32,013 nucleotides of DNA. Source: Schoenoplectus triqueter (taxonomy: Eukaryota; Streptophyta; Magnoliopsida; Poales; Cyperaceae). The position numbers were made by a program, and so were the translations under genes. The notes under the pieces were generated by a model. It worked only from the letters and a program-made list of their open reading frames with translations, was not told the origin of the DNA and did not search any database. Of this stretch, positions 1 to 10,009 are shown piece after piece (the stretch's first letter is position 1; each line of letters begins with the position of its first letter). The DNA lies in the NCBI GenBank assembly GCA_964058805.1, contig CAXKVV010000805.1, positions 1 to 32,013 on the forward strand, given 5' to 3'.

Positions 1-46
1 ATTCAGGGGAGCAACTGCCCCCTAGTACATTGTGGATCCGCCCCTG
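1..46. mobile_element. hAT-like miniature element, one terminus, cut by window edge
   Basis: The stretch ends in TGGATCCGCCCCTG, the same terminus as the complete element at 23534-23961. Just inside lies a G-run/C-run pair (GGGGAGCAACTGCCCCC), as in that copy. Reverse-complemented it starts CAGGGGCGGATCC, a hAT-like terminus. The bases after it (from 47) align with the 3' tail of LINE copy A, so the element sits in that tail. The other end and the left target duplication lie outside the window; ATATCAAA at 47-54 would be the right-hand 8-bp duplication. Confidence 0.6.
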
Positions 47-59
47 ATATCAAAGATCA

Positions 60-225
60 CAAATATCAATGATAATAATGAGGATGATGAAAAAAAAAAT
101 AAATAATAATAATGATAATAATCATAATAATAAATAAATAAAATGATAATGATAATGGTGATGATAATATGATAATAATAATGATGATAATGATGCTGAT
201 AATAATAATAATAATAGTACAATAA
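60..225. repeat. ATA/ATG trinucleotide-rich tail of LINE copy A
   Basis: Low-complexity run of AAT, ATG and ATA triplets. Its reverse complement matches the tail of copy B at about 24475-24640, so it is part of the element's 3' end rather than a free microsatellite. Open frames here translate to runs of Ile, Tyr and His and are not genes. Confidence 0.75.
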
Positions 226-424
226 ATCTCTATTATAAAATTTATTTTCAAATCCTAAAGTTTTATTTCTAAATTCTAAATCCTAAAATTCTAAAAAATT
301 ATTTCTAAACCTCTATTTCTAAAACCTATTTCAAAATTCTAAATCTTGAAATCCTAAAAATCTAAGAATCTAAAGTCTATAACTCTACTACTATATTCTA
401 ACTCCTAAACTCCTAAATCATGGT

Positions 425-1845
425 TCAGGTACATAAATCGTCATCTTCCAAACACTCCTATCCAAAGCAAGCTCTTTGGATATATTTCATTCATTCAAAT
501 ATTTTTTTATTGCTTCCTTCCATTTCAGTCTTGGTCGACTCTTTCTTTTCTTGTGTATTAAAGGACGACTTAGAATACCAATGTATATTGGTGCTTCAGT
601 AGGTCTTCGTTGGATATGACCAAACTATCGCAAACGGTGTTGGACTAGCTTCTCTTCAATTGGTGTTATTCCAAGTTTGTCCCGAATATCATCATTTCTG
701 ATTCGATCTTTCCTTGTGTGACCACATATCCAACGCAACATCTGCATTTCAGCTACACTCATCTTCTGGATGTGTTATCCTTTTGTAGCCCAACATTCTG
801 CATCATATATCATCGCAGGTCTAATCGTCATCCTATAGAACTTGTCATTTAGTTTATTTGGGACCTTCTTGTCACAGAGAATATTAGTCGTTTGTCTTCA
901 TTTCACCCATTCAGCTCTTATTCTATGACTAACATCTTCATCGATCTCTCCGTCACTCTGTAACATCGATCCCAAATACCAAATCATTCATAAGTACTAC
1001 TCATCTGTCCAAACTAACATCTTCGTCATCTGAGTATTCACCGCTGAACTGACACCTCATATATTTGATTTTGGTCCTACTAAGTCTAAAACCTTTTGAT
1101 TCTAAAGTTTATCTCCACAACTCTAGTTTTTGATCGACTCCAATTATGCTCTTGTCAATTGGCACCATATCATCAGCAAAAAGCATACACCAAGGAATAT
1201 CTTCTTATATGTTATTTGTGATCACATCCATCATTAAGGTGAAAATATGTGGACTCAATGCTGATCCTTGATATAATGCTATCTTAATAGAAAATATATC
1301 AAATTCGTCGTCATATGCTCTTACACAAGTCACAATATTTGTGTACATATCCTTAATAAGGCTAATGTACTTTGTTGAGACTAGTTTCTTTTCAAGCGCC
1401 CACCACATGATATTTCTTAGTATTTTATTATACGCTTTCTCTAAATCAATAAATATCATATGTAGATCATTTTTCTGTTGCCGATGTTTCTCCATAAGTT
1501 ATCTTATTAAGAAAATCGCCTCCATGGTGGATCTCCCAGGTATAAAACCAAACTGATTTTTAAAGACAATTGTCAGTTTTCTTAAACGATGCTCGATCAC
1601 TCTCTCCGAAAGCTTCATGACATGACTCATGACTTTAATTCCTTTGTAATTAGTATAACTTTAAATATCTCCTTTATTTTAGTATATTGGTACTAATATA
1701 TTTCTATTTCACTCATCAGACAACTTATTGGACAAAAAATGATATTAAATAGCTTAGTGAGCCATATTATTACTATATCTCCAAAATATCTTCATACCTC
1801 AATCGGATGTCATCAGATTCTAACGCCTTATCATTCATGGAATCA
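425..1845 (-). pseudogene. LINE reverse transcriptase relic (copy A)
   Basis: The longest open piece is 1205-1495 (96 codons). It carries conserved RT blocks: HMIFIDLEKAY (the catalytic-aspartate strand of motif A), the WWALEKK segment and QGSALSP (motif B). A TAA stop closes that piece, but the same frame continues straight on to an intact FADD catalytic box at 1169-1180. Farther downstream, reading toward 425, the post-RT region can still be recognised by alignment to copy B but is full of stops and small shifts. No start codon or endonuclease domain is present. The piece cannot encode a working protein. In a full element this protein copies the LINE RNA into a nicked chromosomal site. Confidence 0.8.
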
Positions 1846-2841
1846 GCTTCAACAGTCATCACCCATTAAAGTACTAGATTTGGTATAGTATGTATCTTGA
1901 GGCATCCATGCTTCCAACAAATTATTAACGACCATTAATATTCCAACCGTGACGAGTTACGAAATGAGGTAATGTACATGATGTGAACAGTTCCATTCTG
2001 TGCAAATTTGGACATTGCACGTGCCATGTGCACTTAGTATATATGTGATTAACATTTCGTGAATGATTTTCAATTCTCTCCATACAATGCATGGTTGGTA
2101 ATTTAACAGAGGTTAGATATATATTATCCACAATTTGATTCTACAAATAATAACCTAATTAACGAGATTGTGTTTGTTCTGACGTAATTAATAATTCCAG
2201 CTATACAATTAATTAATGTGAGATATCTATAAAGTAATTAATTAATCTGTCATGACCATGTACTTATATTAGGATTTGTATTAACAAATGTTCCTGTTAT
2301 ATAAAAATGAATTTGTCGTATATTGAATTCTATGGACAGGTGTATGACTGTTATGTAAATATGAAGAATTGAAGAAGACAAAACCTTGTGCCCAAGTAAT
2401 AGTTAAACTCTTCTATTTATTTACTGGTTTAATCTTTGTACTTTTAAACTACCCTCTATTGTTCTTTTGTCCTTTTTAACTTTGGATTCAAATTTAATGA
2501 ATCGCCCTATATATTGTACCAATGGTAAAACGCGAAGTGAGAAGCAATGAAAGTTCCCTAAAAAAAAATGAAGAGATGAAAGTGCATAACTACCTTTACT
2601 TTTTTTTTTTAAATGACTGTTATTAATTGTCATATATACAGACAGAGTTTAAGTTAGTAATTTTGTTTTCATCTGTCTCCCATATATAATTTTTAATAGC
2701 ACCATCGTCAAATAAAATAAAAGCGGATACAAAAGAAGTAATGTGAAGACAATAATATAATTTTTTTTAGAATACTTATAACAATGTTACTCATAAATAT
2801 GAATTACTAGGATATTTCTAACCTTTACAGTACACAATATC
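1846..2841. other. AT-rich intergenic DNA, no gene seen
   Basis: Begins where similarity to the LINE stops. Contains short A and T runs and frames under 75 codons that resemble no protein I know. No RNA gene, repeat array or inverted element stands out. Confidence 0.6.
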
Positions 2842-2985
2842 TTATGGTACATTATTTTGGAAAAAAATAATATTCAAACTAAATATGTAAGTTATAGATG
2901 TGATTTTAAAAATTTATGGTACATTAATTTGAAAAAAAAAATCAAATTAAATATAAAAGTTATAGACATAGTTTTAATAATTTAG
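2842..2985. repeat. Tandem dimer, 72-bp unit
   Basis: Two successive units both start TTATGGTACATTA (2842 and 2914), followed by a T/A-rich core and the shared motif AAGTTATAGA. The copies differ by small changes. An isolated local duplication; I cannot link it to an element. Confidence 0.65.
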
Positions 2986-3875
2986 AAGATGTGTAACAAA
3001 TTGTGTCAACTTGAAAGACATATATTCCAACCAACAATTTAAAACTTTTAAACAAAGTACCATTAGTTTTATTATCAAACCAATTAAATTACAATTTGAC
3101 ACAACTTTATACCTTTTATTGTCTTATCTAGCTATAAAGAAACTCCTCGCATTTTAATTTTTTTTTTCCAGGACACTCAAGTTTGATATGCATCCTATCA
3201 ATAATATATTTTTAATTGTATGATGAATAACCAAATTAAATTTACAAATTAACTCAATTAGAGAACACGTCTGAAATTCTAACTTTTTTTAGGATGATAT
3301 TAAAATTTGATACATTTCTGTGTACTATAACTCAGAACGCATGTGATTTTCCTATTTAAAAGATTTATTTGAAACTCATCGTATCTACAATAATTGTGGC
3401 GCACTCAATGTAAGAGGTGGAAGGAGTTCAAATGTCTCATTTTGCACCAAAATGTGTATTTCTTTTGTTATTCTCTGAAAATGAGAGCTCCAGACCACTT
3501 GTTTATTGATTATATGTGAAATAACGTATTTACAGAAATAATTTATCAAAATTACTCGCATCCTCTTGATCGAAAATCCCTTTATAATGACTCCAAATTA
3601 ACTCTTTAGAATATGTACGTACCAGATATGGTAGCAACCAACCATGCTCATACTGGTATCTCCAAGCCAGATTTCTACACAACAATCCATCCAGCTGATA
3701 CTGGCACTAGAGGCAATGCATTTTCTTCCATGCAGACATGTGGGAATAATTAACTCATACATGTAAAAAATCCAGATGAGAGATGCCTGTATAGTGCAAG
3801 TGTCAACAAGCAACAAGTTGTCTAGGTAGACCAACAAGCTGCACAAATCTTTCTTTGTTGTTATTATTATTTTTT
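2986..3875. other. AT-rich intergenic DNA, no gene supported
   Basis: Holds an 82-codon minus-strand frame at 3598-3846 of near-normal base composition (rich in Cys, Ser and Ile). I do not recognise it, it has no supporting neighbour, and it is short enough to arise by chance. It is the only part of this interval that looks less degenerate than its surroundings. Confidence 0.45.
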
Positions 3876-4281
3876 GAGAGAAGTCGGATGTTGATCCTCA
3901 ACTCTTGCATTTGATTGAAATTGCCCTCAAACTTATTAATGGTTCAAATTACCTCCTTAACTCTTGCATTTGGTTCAAGTTGTCCCCTCAACTTATTTTT
4001 GGTTCAAATTGCCCCTGAACTATTCAATTTGGTTTTGATCCAATCTAACCCTTCTATCCTTCTAATGTTAACTACATTATTCTTTTTATTAGTGTTTATT
4101 TTCAACATAAAGAAATGCACAAAGATACATCAACACATTAAACGGTGAAGTCAGTGATTAAGGAAATAAATTGTTAAATTGAAATAAAAAAAATAGTCTA
4201 GGAGGGAATTGGAACTAAATTGAATAGACCTAAAACAATTTGAACCCAGTGAAAAAGTTGAAGGACAAAATCAAACCTCTC
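3876..4281. mobile_element. Inverted-repeat miniature element with internal ~29-bp repeats
   Basis: The two ends pair as imperfect inverted repeats of about 48 bp: left GAGAGAAG...GATCCTCAACTC, right (reverse complement) GAGAGGTTTG...GTCCTTCAACTT, both running into TTGAAATTG or TTCAAATTG. The left half also contains about five degenerate repeats of roughly 29 bp alternating CCTCAACT and TTGGTTCAAATTG between 3894 and 4040. The flanks (TTATTTTTT and CTATTTCTT) match 7 of 9 and may be a worn 9-bp duplication, but they are too AT-rich to rely on. Superfamily unclear, possibly Mutator-like. Confidence 0.5.
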
Positions 4282-4473
4282 CTATTTCTTTCGGTACTAC
4301 AAACTTCACATTTTGCTTCTTGTTTTCATGAAGTATATATAACTGACGATTTTTCTTAAAGATTCAACGGCTATTTTCTTCGGCGTGTAGTTAATTATAA
4401 ATTACCCAAATCCAATATGTTCTTTCCTCTTTTTCCCCCTATTGTGTTACATTATTTTAAGAGTTTTAGTTAG

Positions 4474-4770
4474 GGGTGTTAATGGGTCGGATTAGATTAT
4501 TTTATTTTATTTTTATCTGATCCAAACTTCACCCGTTTAAATTTCGATTAAAAAATCTTAATTCATATCTGACCCGACTGATGTAAAATAATTAATTATT
4601 TATTAATTATTTTTATATAATTTTAAGTAATTTAATATTAATTAAATTATAATTAATCTTAATTAATATATATTTAATATATATTTAAGCTTTAATTAGT
4701 ACTAAATCATGAACTTATTTGAAAAAATATAATTAATTGGGTCGGGTTGACTTGAACTCGTTTATGATAT
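4474..4770. mobile_element. Decayed element with GGGTCGG motifs, possible hAT relic
   Basis: Starts TAGGGGTGTTAATGGGTCGG, similar in form to the TAGAGGTGGCA terminus of the element at 8057. It carries GACCCGAC near 4570 and GGGTCGGGTTGAC near 4740, so GGGTC pentamers face each other across an AT-rich core. No matching right terminus (CACCCCTA) is visible, so it is probably truncated. Limits are approximate. Confidence 0.35.
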
Positions 4771-5071
4771 ATTCTCTTGAGAAATGTTGTTCAAATAAAA
4801 AATCCACAATCATAAATATTTCTAATAGTTTAGACAGTATGTGTATCAAATTTGAAATAATTTAAAAATTAATTTAACATTCATCAGAATATCATTGAAA
4901 CTCCACCCGTTAAAATTATAAAATTATATTATGAGAAATAAAGTCCCTTTATACACATTGTATATAAACCATCAAAAACACACTTAAGATTTAATATTTA
5001 TATTTCAGCAATAGTTTTTAAAAAAATGTACCATAAAATAACCAATAAAGTTGAAGTAAACTGATAATTTT

Positions 5072-5487
5072 GTATCAACAGTGATTTGTTATCTAATAAT
5101 TTAATTAATTGAATCATTAATGATAAAAGTAAAAAATTATAATTTTAATACAAAAAATGATAGTGCACCAATAGCAGTGGCTCTCTGCAAAGACGTCACT
5201 GGGAGTGACATCTTTTTTATTAATTTTAGAAAAAAAAAGAGGAAACAAAGTTGCAACTTTATGTTTGGATATAGGCAACTTTTAGATTGAATATCGGCAA
5301 TAAAAAAAAGAAAGATGTCACTCTAATGACGTTTTTATATAAACACGTCAGTCTCATTGGTATATTTGCACAGGGTCATTATTACTGACGCGCTTTATTT
5401 TTAGTATTAAAATTATAAATTTTTAATTCTTATTATTAATGATTTAATTAATTAAATTATTAGATAAACAAAATCACCGGTGTATCA
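5072..5487. mobile_element. Foldback (long inverted repeat) miniature element
   Basis: Left arm 5072 to about 5222 and right arm about 5305-5487 are reverse complements with small differences. Both contain a GTGATTT-type end, TATCTAATAATTTAATTAATT, TTATAATTTTAATAC and GTGACATCTTT. The 80-bp loop is A-rich. Outer ends read TGTATCAACAGTGA (left) and TGATACACCGGTGA (right, reverse complement). I could not find a convincing target duplication. A transcript through it would fold into a hairpin of about 150 bp. Confidence 0.65.
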
Positions 5488-6630
5488 TTCTATCTTGGCA
5501 AATAATGTGAAAATTAAGCAGTCCGAGAGCCTTGTTTTCAGCACCGACATTTAGGACAAAAATAAGATCATCCAGTGGGGTAGCTCTTCTAAAGTCTCTT
5601 TATATTCTCTAGTTCACCACATGCTTGTTTTCTCCATTTCTTTTCAGAGTTGCACTTTAACCATTAATTAAGTATAAGACTTCAGTTAAGTATAAGGAGG
5701 AGAAGGAACAAAAAATATGAGCATTTTCAGAGTCATATTATACGTTCACGTTCAAACTAATGGATAAGAAAAAAAATGAGCATTTTAATATTTTTTGCAA
5801 ATTTATTTGTAAACTGTAAGTACACTATTTGAAATCCCTTCGATAGTTACTCATCCGATAAACAAGTAAATATATAGTTTTCAACAATTATTTTGCATAG
5901 TTGCAATCAATGTATACACACTTCTTTTTATATTGGTGATTTGGTGCAGTGAAATTTCAACCACAAGAAAACTTTTGCTAATCTATAAATTTCAATTAGC
6001 CACCCACCAACGCGTCTTTGCTCGCCTTTTCTTGGATGGAATGAATTAAAAACAAAAAATAAATACAGATACGCTGAAGCCTGAAAGTATTAAATATGTA
6101 CTCAATTTATTCTTTTTGGTTTACTCTTTTTTGTATAGTCTCAAGTCGCAATACAGCTTTTGTTTTTATCTCCTCGATCTTCTCACCTATCCCTCAGGCC
6201 TCAGCACCTAAATTAAAATTACCAATTTGGCATTTATGTCATTCATCTTTTTTTTTGATGTATGCAGACAAATTTAATTTCACATAAAAGCTGCTCTTTT
6301 TTTAGGAAAAGACTTTTATTGTTAAATAATTTCAATTTTTTAATATCTGATATAACATATCGTCCAGAGCGTACAGGGTGGAGATGCATAAGAATCGTGG
6401 AAAACATTGGATATTGATGGTTCAGCTTTGAGTATATACTTTCTGAATGAATTCTTACAAAGATTAGATAATTATTTTGATAATTTTAGCAAAGTTTTTT
6501 TTATTACTAATATTTTTATTTTTATTTTTTTATGAATTTTTATTAAGCTGATTATGAAGATATATTGTCAGAATAATTAGTTGGCAAGGATCTCCATTAC
6601 CCTTGGATAATACTGTCATATGTCAAAATT
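5488..6630. other. AT-rich intergenic DNA, no gene seen
   Basis: Includes a 63-codon frame at 6096-6287 with no recognisable similarity. No RNA gene or repeat array noticed. Confidence 0.6.
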
Positions 6631-6810
6631 AAGGGTGTAAGAAAAATTCATAATTCTTAATTTATTCGGCGGTCGATTCGGTTTTAGTTCGAGTCAGTTT
6701 GTTCGATTAAGACTATTTTGTCAGTTCGATTCGAGTTCGGTTCGGTAATTTTTTTAATGAACTAGTTCGAATTCGATTCATAATAGTTCGATATCTAGTT
6801 ATTTGCATAT
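6631..6810. mobile_element. Decayed element rich in GTTCGGTTCG motifs, possible hAT relic
   Basis: Begins TAAGGGTGTAAGA, which resembles the TAGGGGTG-type termini. It then carries repeated TTCGGTT, GTTCGATT and GAGTTCGGTTCGG units up to about 6795. No right terminus is visible before the next element begins at 6826. Boundaries and class are inferred. Confidence 0.35.
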
Positions 6811-6825
6811 ATTTAATTAGAGGAG

Positions 6826-7157
6826 GGATCCAATGACACTGAGTTACATCAAATATTTTTAAATTTTTCAAAGTTCGAACAGTCAATAAAAATCATTCAA
6901 CGTGATGGATATACTAAAACAAATTTGTAGATCAAAATTTATATTCTTTTTAAATTTTCTTACTCTTTATTAAGATAGATACAATATCGTTGTTTTCAGA
7001 CCATTAAATTTTGTACCCATATTAAGAAATAGTTAAAAAAATTTAAACAATATCCAATTTTATCTGAAAGTATATTTTAATATATATATCACATTGAACG
7101 ATTTGGATCAATTGTTTGGACCTTAAAAATATTGCTGTAACTTAGTGTCATTGGATA
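6826..7157. mobile_element. Foldback miniature element with ~85-bp inverted repeats
   Basis: Left arm ATCCAATGACACTGAGTTAC followed by CAAATATTTTTAA and ATCATTCAACGTGAT. The right arm, reverse-complemented, reads ATCCAATGACACTAAGTTAC followed by GCAATATTTTTAA and ATCGTTCAATGTGAT. The core is AT-rich. Exact ends and target duplication are not clear; GGATAAATTTT recurs just outside at about 7178. Confidence 0.65.
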
Positions 7158-8048
7158 AATTTTATACCTTTGTAATGGATAAATTTTCGATCGGAGAATT
7201 CTTCCTCTCCATTTGTTCGCTCCAGATCACAGAGCATTGTCTATAGATTCTCATTTGCTCTAGCTTTTGTGCCTAATGCCTATGCTGAACCTGTCCTTTC
7301 GAATTTTATCACCAATGATGTTTTAATTTCACCTAATTAGATGCTTGGACCTTCTAAATTACAAATTTTGCATACAGTGGTCTAATCTAATCTAATGTTG
7401 CCCTTACTAGCTAGCTACTTTCAAGAGGATCAAATTGCAGGAAAATGGTGCACAGTTCTCTTACTTAAAAAACAAACAAAATGATATATAGCAGATAACG
7501 AAAATTATATACGCTATTTCATGTTATGCTTTTACTAAGATACATTTTTCTTATTATTCACCTAAATGATTTATATATTATTCATATTAGTGACATTTAG
7601 GTTGTATAGTCAAAGTATTGTACAATGTAAACCGTATGATAAAGTACATTAGTATGAATAATAATTCATTTAATCAATTCTAAATATTTGTTTCTTTTTG
7701 TGCTCTTAATTCCCATAAAAAGATGGATCTCTAATTTAAATTTTAACGCACTCTTATTGAAAGTTTTTTTTTTTTGCTAAAGATGTTTAAATTATTAATT
7801 TCAGGTCACCAGTGAATTTCAAGTTTTTTTTTATTTGGACAGGTCCTAAATTTGGTCCTATTCTATAATTGTGCACCGACGATCATTTACGAATAAATGA
7901 CACAATATGGAAAGAAAATGCACATGCATGTAAATGTATGGTTATAAATGAACATAGAAATATCCAGTATCCTTTGTTGTTTTTGGAGAAAATATCATGC
8001 TGCCCATCTGGCAGCTCTATCAGATCCTAAAATTAAATGTGGTGGTGG
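7158..8048. other. AT-rich intergenic DNA with one small inverted repeat
   Basis: No gene seen. ATTATTCATATTAGTGAC (7577-7594) faces GTACATTAGTATGAATAAT (7644-7662), an imperfect stem of about 18 bp with a 49-nt loop. Confidence 0.5.
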
Positions 8049-8056
8049 GATGTGAT

Positions 8057-8327
8057 TAGAGGTGGCAGAACCTGACCCGACCCGACAAACTCGTCCGACC
8101 TGTCCGGATCCGAATCCGATCCGATCCGATTTTTTAAGAAAGTCAAATTGACCCGACCCGACCCGACCCGAGATCAAATGACCTTCAATCCATTCGAAAT
8201 CTATCAACGATCTGAAAAAACACAACATGTAAATTGACCCGACTCGACCCGACCCTGACCCAACCCGGCCCGACCCGATTTCTTCCAAAAAGTCAAACTG
8301 ACCCGACCCGCCCGATTGTCACCTCTA
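8057..8327. mobile_element. hAT-type miniature element with GACCC pentamer arrays
   Basis: Terminal inverted repeats TAGAGGTGGCA (8057-8067) and TGTCACCTCTA (8317-8327) differ at one base. The element is flanked by an exact 8-bp duplication GATGTGAT at 8049-8056 and 8328-8335. Eight-bp duplications with a TAGRGGTG-like terminus fit the hAT superfamily. The interior is built of GACCC/GACCCG repeats and a GATCCGATCC segment, all in one orientation, with no coding capacity. Glycine- and arginine-rich minus-strand frames across it (about 7995-8398) are products of the pentamer repeats. Confidence 0.85.
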
Positions 8328-8335
8328 GATGTGAT

Positions 8336-8904
8336 CAATAATGTGACGTGTACCGCTAATATCCCTTCACATGCATATGATTGTGTTCCTTCCTTCAATC
8401 ATATCATATGGACACAAGAAGGCGTTCATTTATTGCACATCTGTTCAGCAATTGGTTAGAACAGAGGAAAAGTAGAAAAAAAAAGTTAACTTCTATTCTT
8501 TATAATTTTAATCATATTCATAATTTTGGAATAGTAAAAAGTGAATTTGGATTTTTTTTCAACACTTAAAAAAAATCACCCTTCCATGAACCTCCTCTGT
8601 AGAATAATGGGATGGAATGGAGAGAGATTAAAATGTAAAAGAAAAGATTTGACTGTATATTTTTGTTGTCATCTCACTTTTCTATTTTTTCACAATTTCA
8701 TTCTTATTCGGCTATTATTCCAACATAATTCCACACTTTTTTTTCTATTTATAAACAATGGGATTCAGATTCCCATGGAGATTCAGATCCCATTACCATA
8801 CATAGTACGCTGAAATTTACAGTGATTCATGCAATTGACACAGTTAGTTTTAGCTTGATTAATTGGGTGGGATCCCCAACAACTATTTATTCTTCTGACA
8901 ATCT
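8336..8904. other. AT-rich intergenic DNA, no gene supported
   Basis: Two overlapping plus-strand frames (8381-8569 and 8541-8813) are short, rich in Phe and Leu, and match nothing I recognise. Confidence 0.55.
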
Positions 8905-9205
8905 CAATAATGAATTTGAAATAAATTTATAAAATATTTTAAAAATAAAAAATGTTTACAAATATATTCTTCAATTTATAAATTGATTGTATTTTAAAAT
9001 TCATTTAATTTGTACTATTTGATATTCCATCAAAATAATCAAAATTATATAAGAATTATAATGGTTTAATTTTAATAGCAATTGATGAAATACCAAATGA
9101 CACTCAAATTGCATGAAACTTGGAACATAATCAATCTATAATTTTAAAAATATATTTAAAGAAGTCTTTTTTATCTGTATGAATTTATTTCAAATTTCTT
9201 ATGAA
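8905..9205. mobile_element. Foldback miniature element centred near 9057
   Basis: The left arm carries TGAATTTGAAATAAATTTAT, then ATAAATTGATTGTA, then TTTGATATTCCATCAA. The right arm, reverse-complemented, carries GAAATTTGAAATAAATTCAT, then ATAGATTGATTATG, then TTTGGTATTTCATCAA. The arms are diverged, of nearly equal length, with a short loop. No target duplication identified. Confidence 0.55.
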
Positions 9206-9306
9206 GAATGAAAAATAAGTAGTTATAAAAAAGATTCATACCATAATTAATAAATAATAACTTAGTTCAACCAATCGGAAAATAAACTTGAAAAGTAGGT
9301 TGCTGT

Positions 9307-9310
<4 letters not shown>

Positions 9311-9369
<59 letters not shown>
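9311..9369. repeat. (AT)n microsatellite
   Basis: An uninterrupted AT run of 59 bases. Runs of this length are usually polymorphic. Confidence 0.97.
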
Positions 9370-9374
<5 letters not shown>

Positions 9375-9814
9375 CAAAGATTAAAGGATGCCCAATTTCA
9401 ACTCTCAAGTTAATAAAATAAATAAAACAAAACGAATGAATCGAGATAGAATTTAGTTAGCAAATCAGAAGGAAGCCAACTGTCAAGTTGCTCAACACTT
9501 TAATTTCACGCCTTGCACAAGGAGCAGTAAATGAGAAGGAAACTCATTGGTTGGCAGAGCAACTTAAATCCTCAATTTCAGCATGAAATACTAAATGACA
9601 TTATATTTTATTTTTCCAGAGTTGCAGATTGTGATTCAAATTTAATGCCCAAAAAAGTAGATAGAAATAGGCTCTCTGTCCACTGTCCTTGGTTTCCTCT
9701 GCCTTTATTACTTTATTTATTTATATGTGATTTGAGTTTCCATTTTAGTTTTGAATATTTTTAGGATGATCTCTCATGACTATTTATCTTCACAATTTTA
9801 ATCATCAAATTTAT
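9370..9814. other. AT-rich intergenic DNA, no gene supported
   Basis: A 77-codon plus-strand frame (9531-9764) has no recognisable similarity. Confidence 0.5.
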
Positions 9815-9875
9815 ATAAATTAATATTCTTAATTTATCATTTATAAATTGATTGTGTAATTCAAATGTCATTTGA
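9815..9875. mobile_element. Fragment related to the foldback element at 8905-9205
   Basis: Contains ATTTATAAATTGATTGTG, then AATGTCATTTGATATTC, in the order seen in the arms of the 8905 element. No opposing arm is visible, so this is a half copy. Confidence 0.35.
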
Positions 9876-9979
9876 TATTCTTGCAATTTGTGCTTCACTA
9901 GCATTTGATTAAGATGATTGCTGCTGAATGTATATCATACATGGCCAGAAACTATGAATTATGAAAGCTACATCAGGGG

Positions 9980-10009
9980 TAGGGTTTAGGGTTTTAGGGT
10001 TTAGGGTTA
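9980..10009. repeat. Short interstitial telomere-like repeat
   Basis: About four units of TTTAGGG, one with an extra T. This is the Arabidopsis-type plant telomere motif. At this size it may come from double-strand break repair or from an AAACCCTA telo-box cluster; no gene lies close enough to call it a promoter element. Confidence 0.8.

Larger units (their letters stand above)
47..1845 (-). mobile_element. RTE-type LINE, copy A, 5'-truncated
   Basis: On the minus strand this matches copy B (21250-24660) from the start of the reverse transcriptase through the C-terminal region and the 3' tail. It ends in the same AT-rich trinucleotide run (about 60-225) and the same TATCATTGATATTTG motif. 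The 5' limit is near 1845, where similarity to copy B stops, so the endonuclease part is missing. The type (endonuclease plus RT, no gag-like ORF seen, microsatellite-like tail) fits plant RTE-clade LINEs; clade assignment is from family knowledge, not a search. The unoccupied counterpart of the hAT insertion in copy B lies at 812-819. Confidence 0.8.

Noticed and set aside
22..251. Ile/Tyr-rich minus-strand frames at the left edge
   Set aside because: Translation of the triplet-rich LINE tail; no coding signal.
3598..3846. 82-codon minus-strand frame as a gene
   Set aside because: No recognisable motif, no promoter or neighbour support; kept only as a remark in the interval entry.
4903..4920. 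CTCCACCCGTTAA as the right terminus of the 4474 element
   Set aside because: It does not mirror TAGGGGTGTTAA well enough and no flanking duplication is present.
7995..8398. Arg/Gly/Ser-rich minus-strand frames that look like an RGG protein
   Set aside because: The composition comes from GACCC pentamers of the miniature element with mapped ends at 8057 and 8327.
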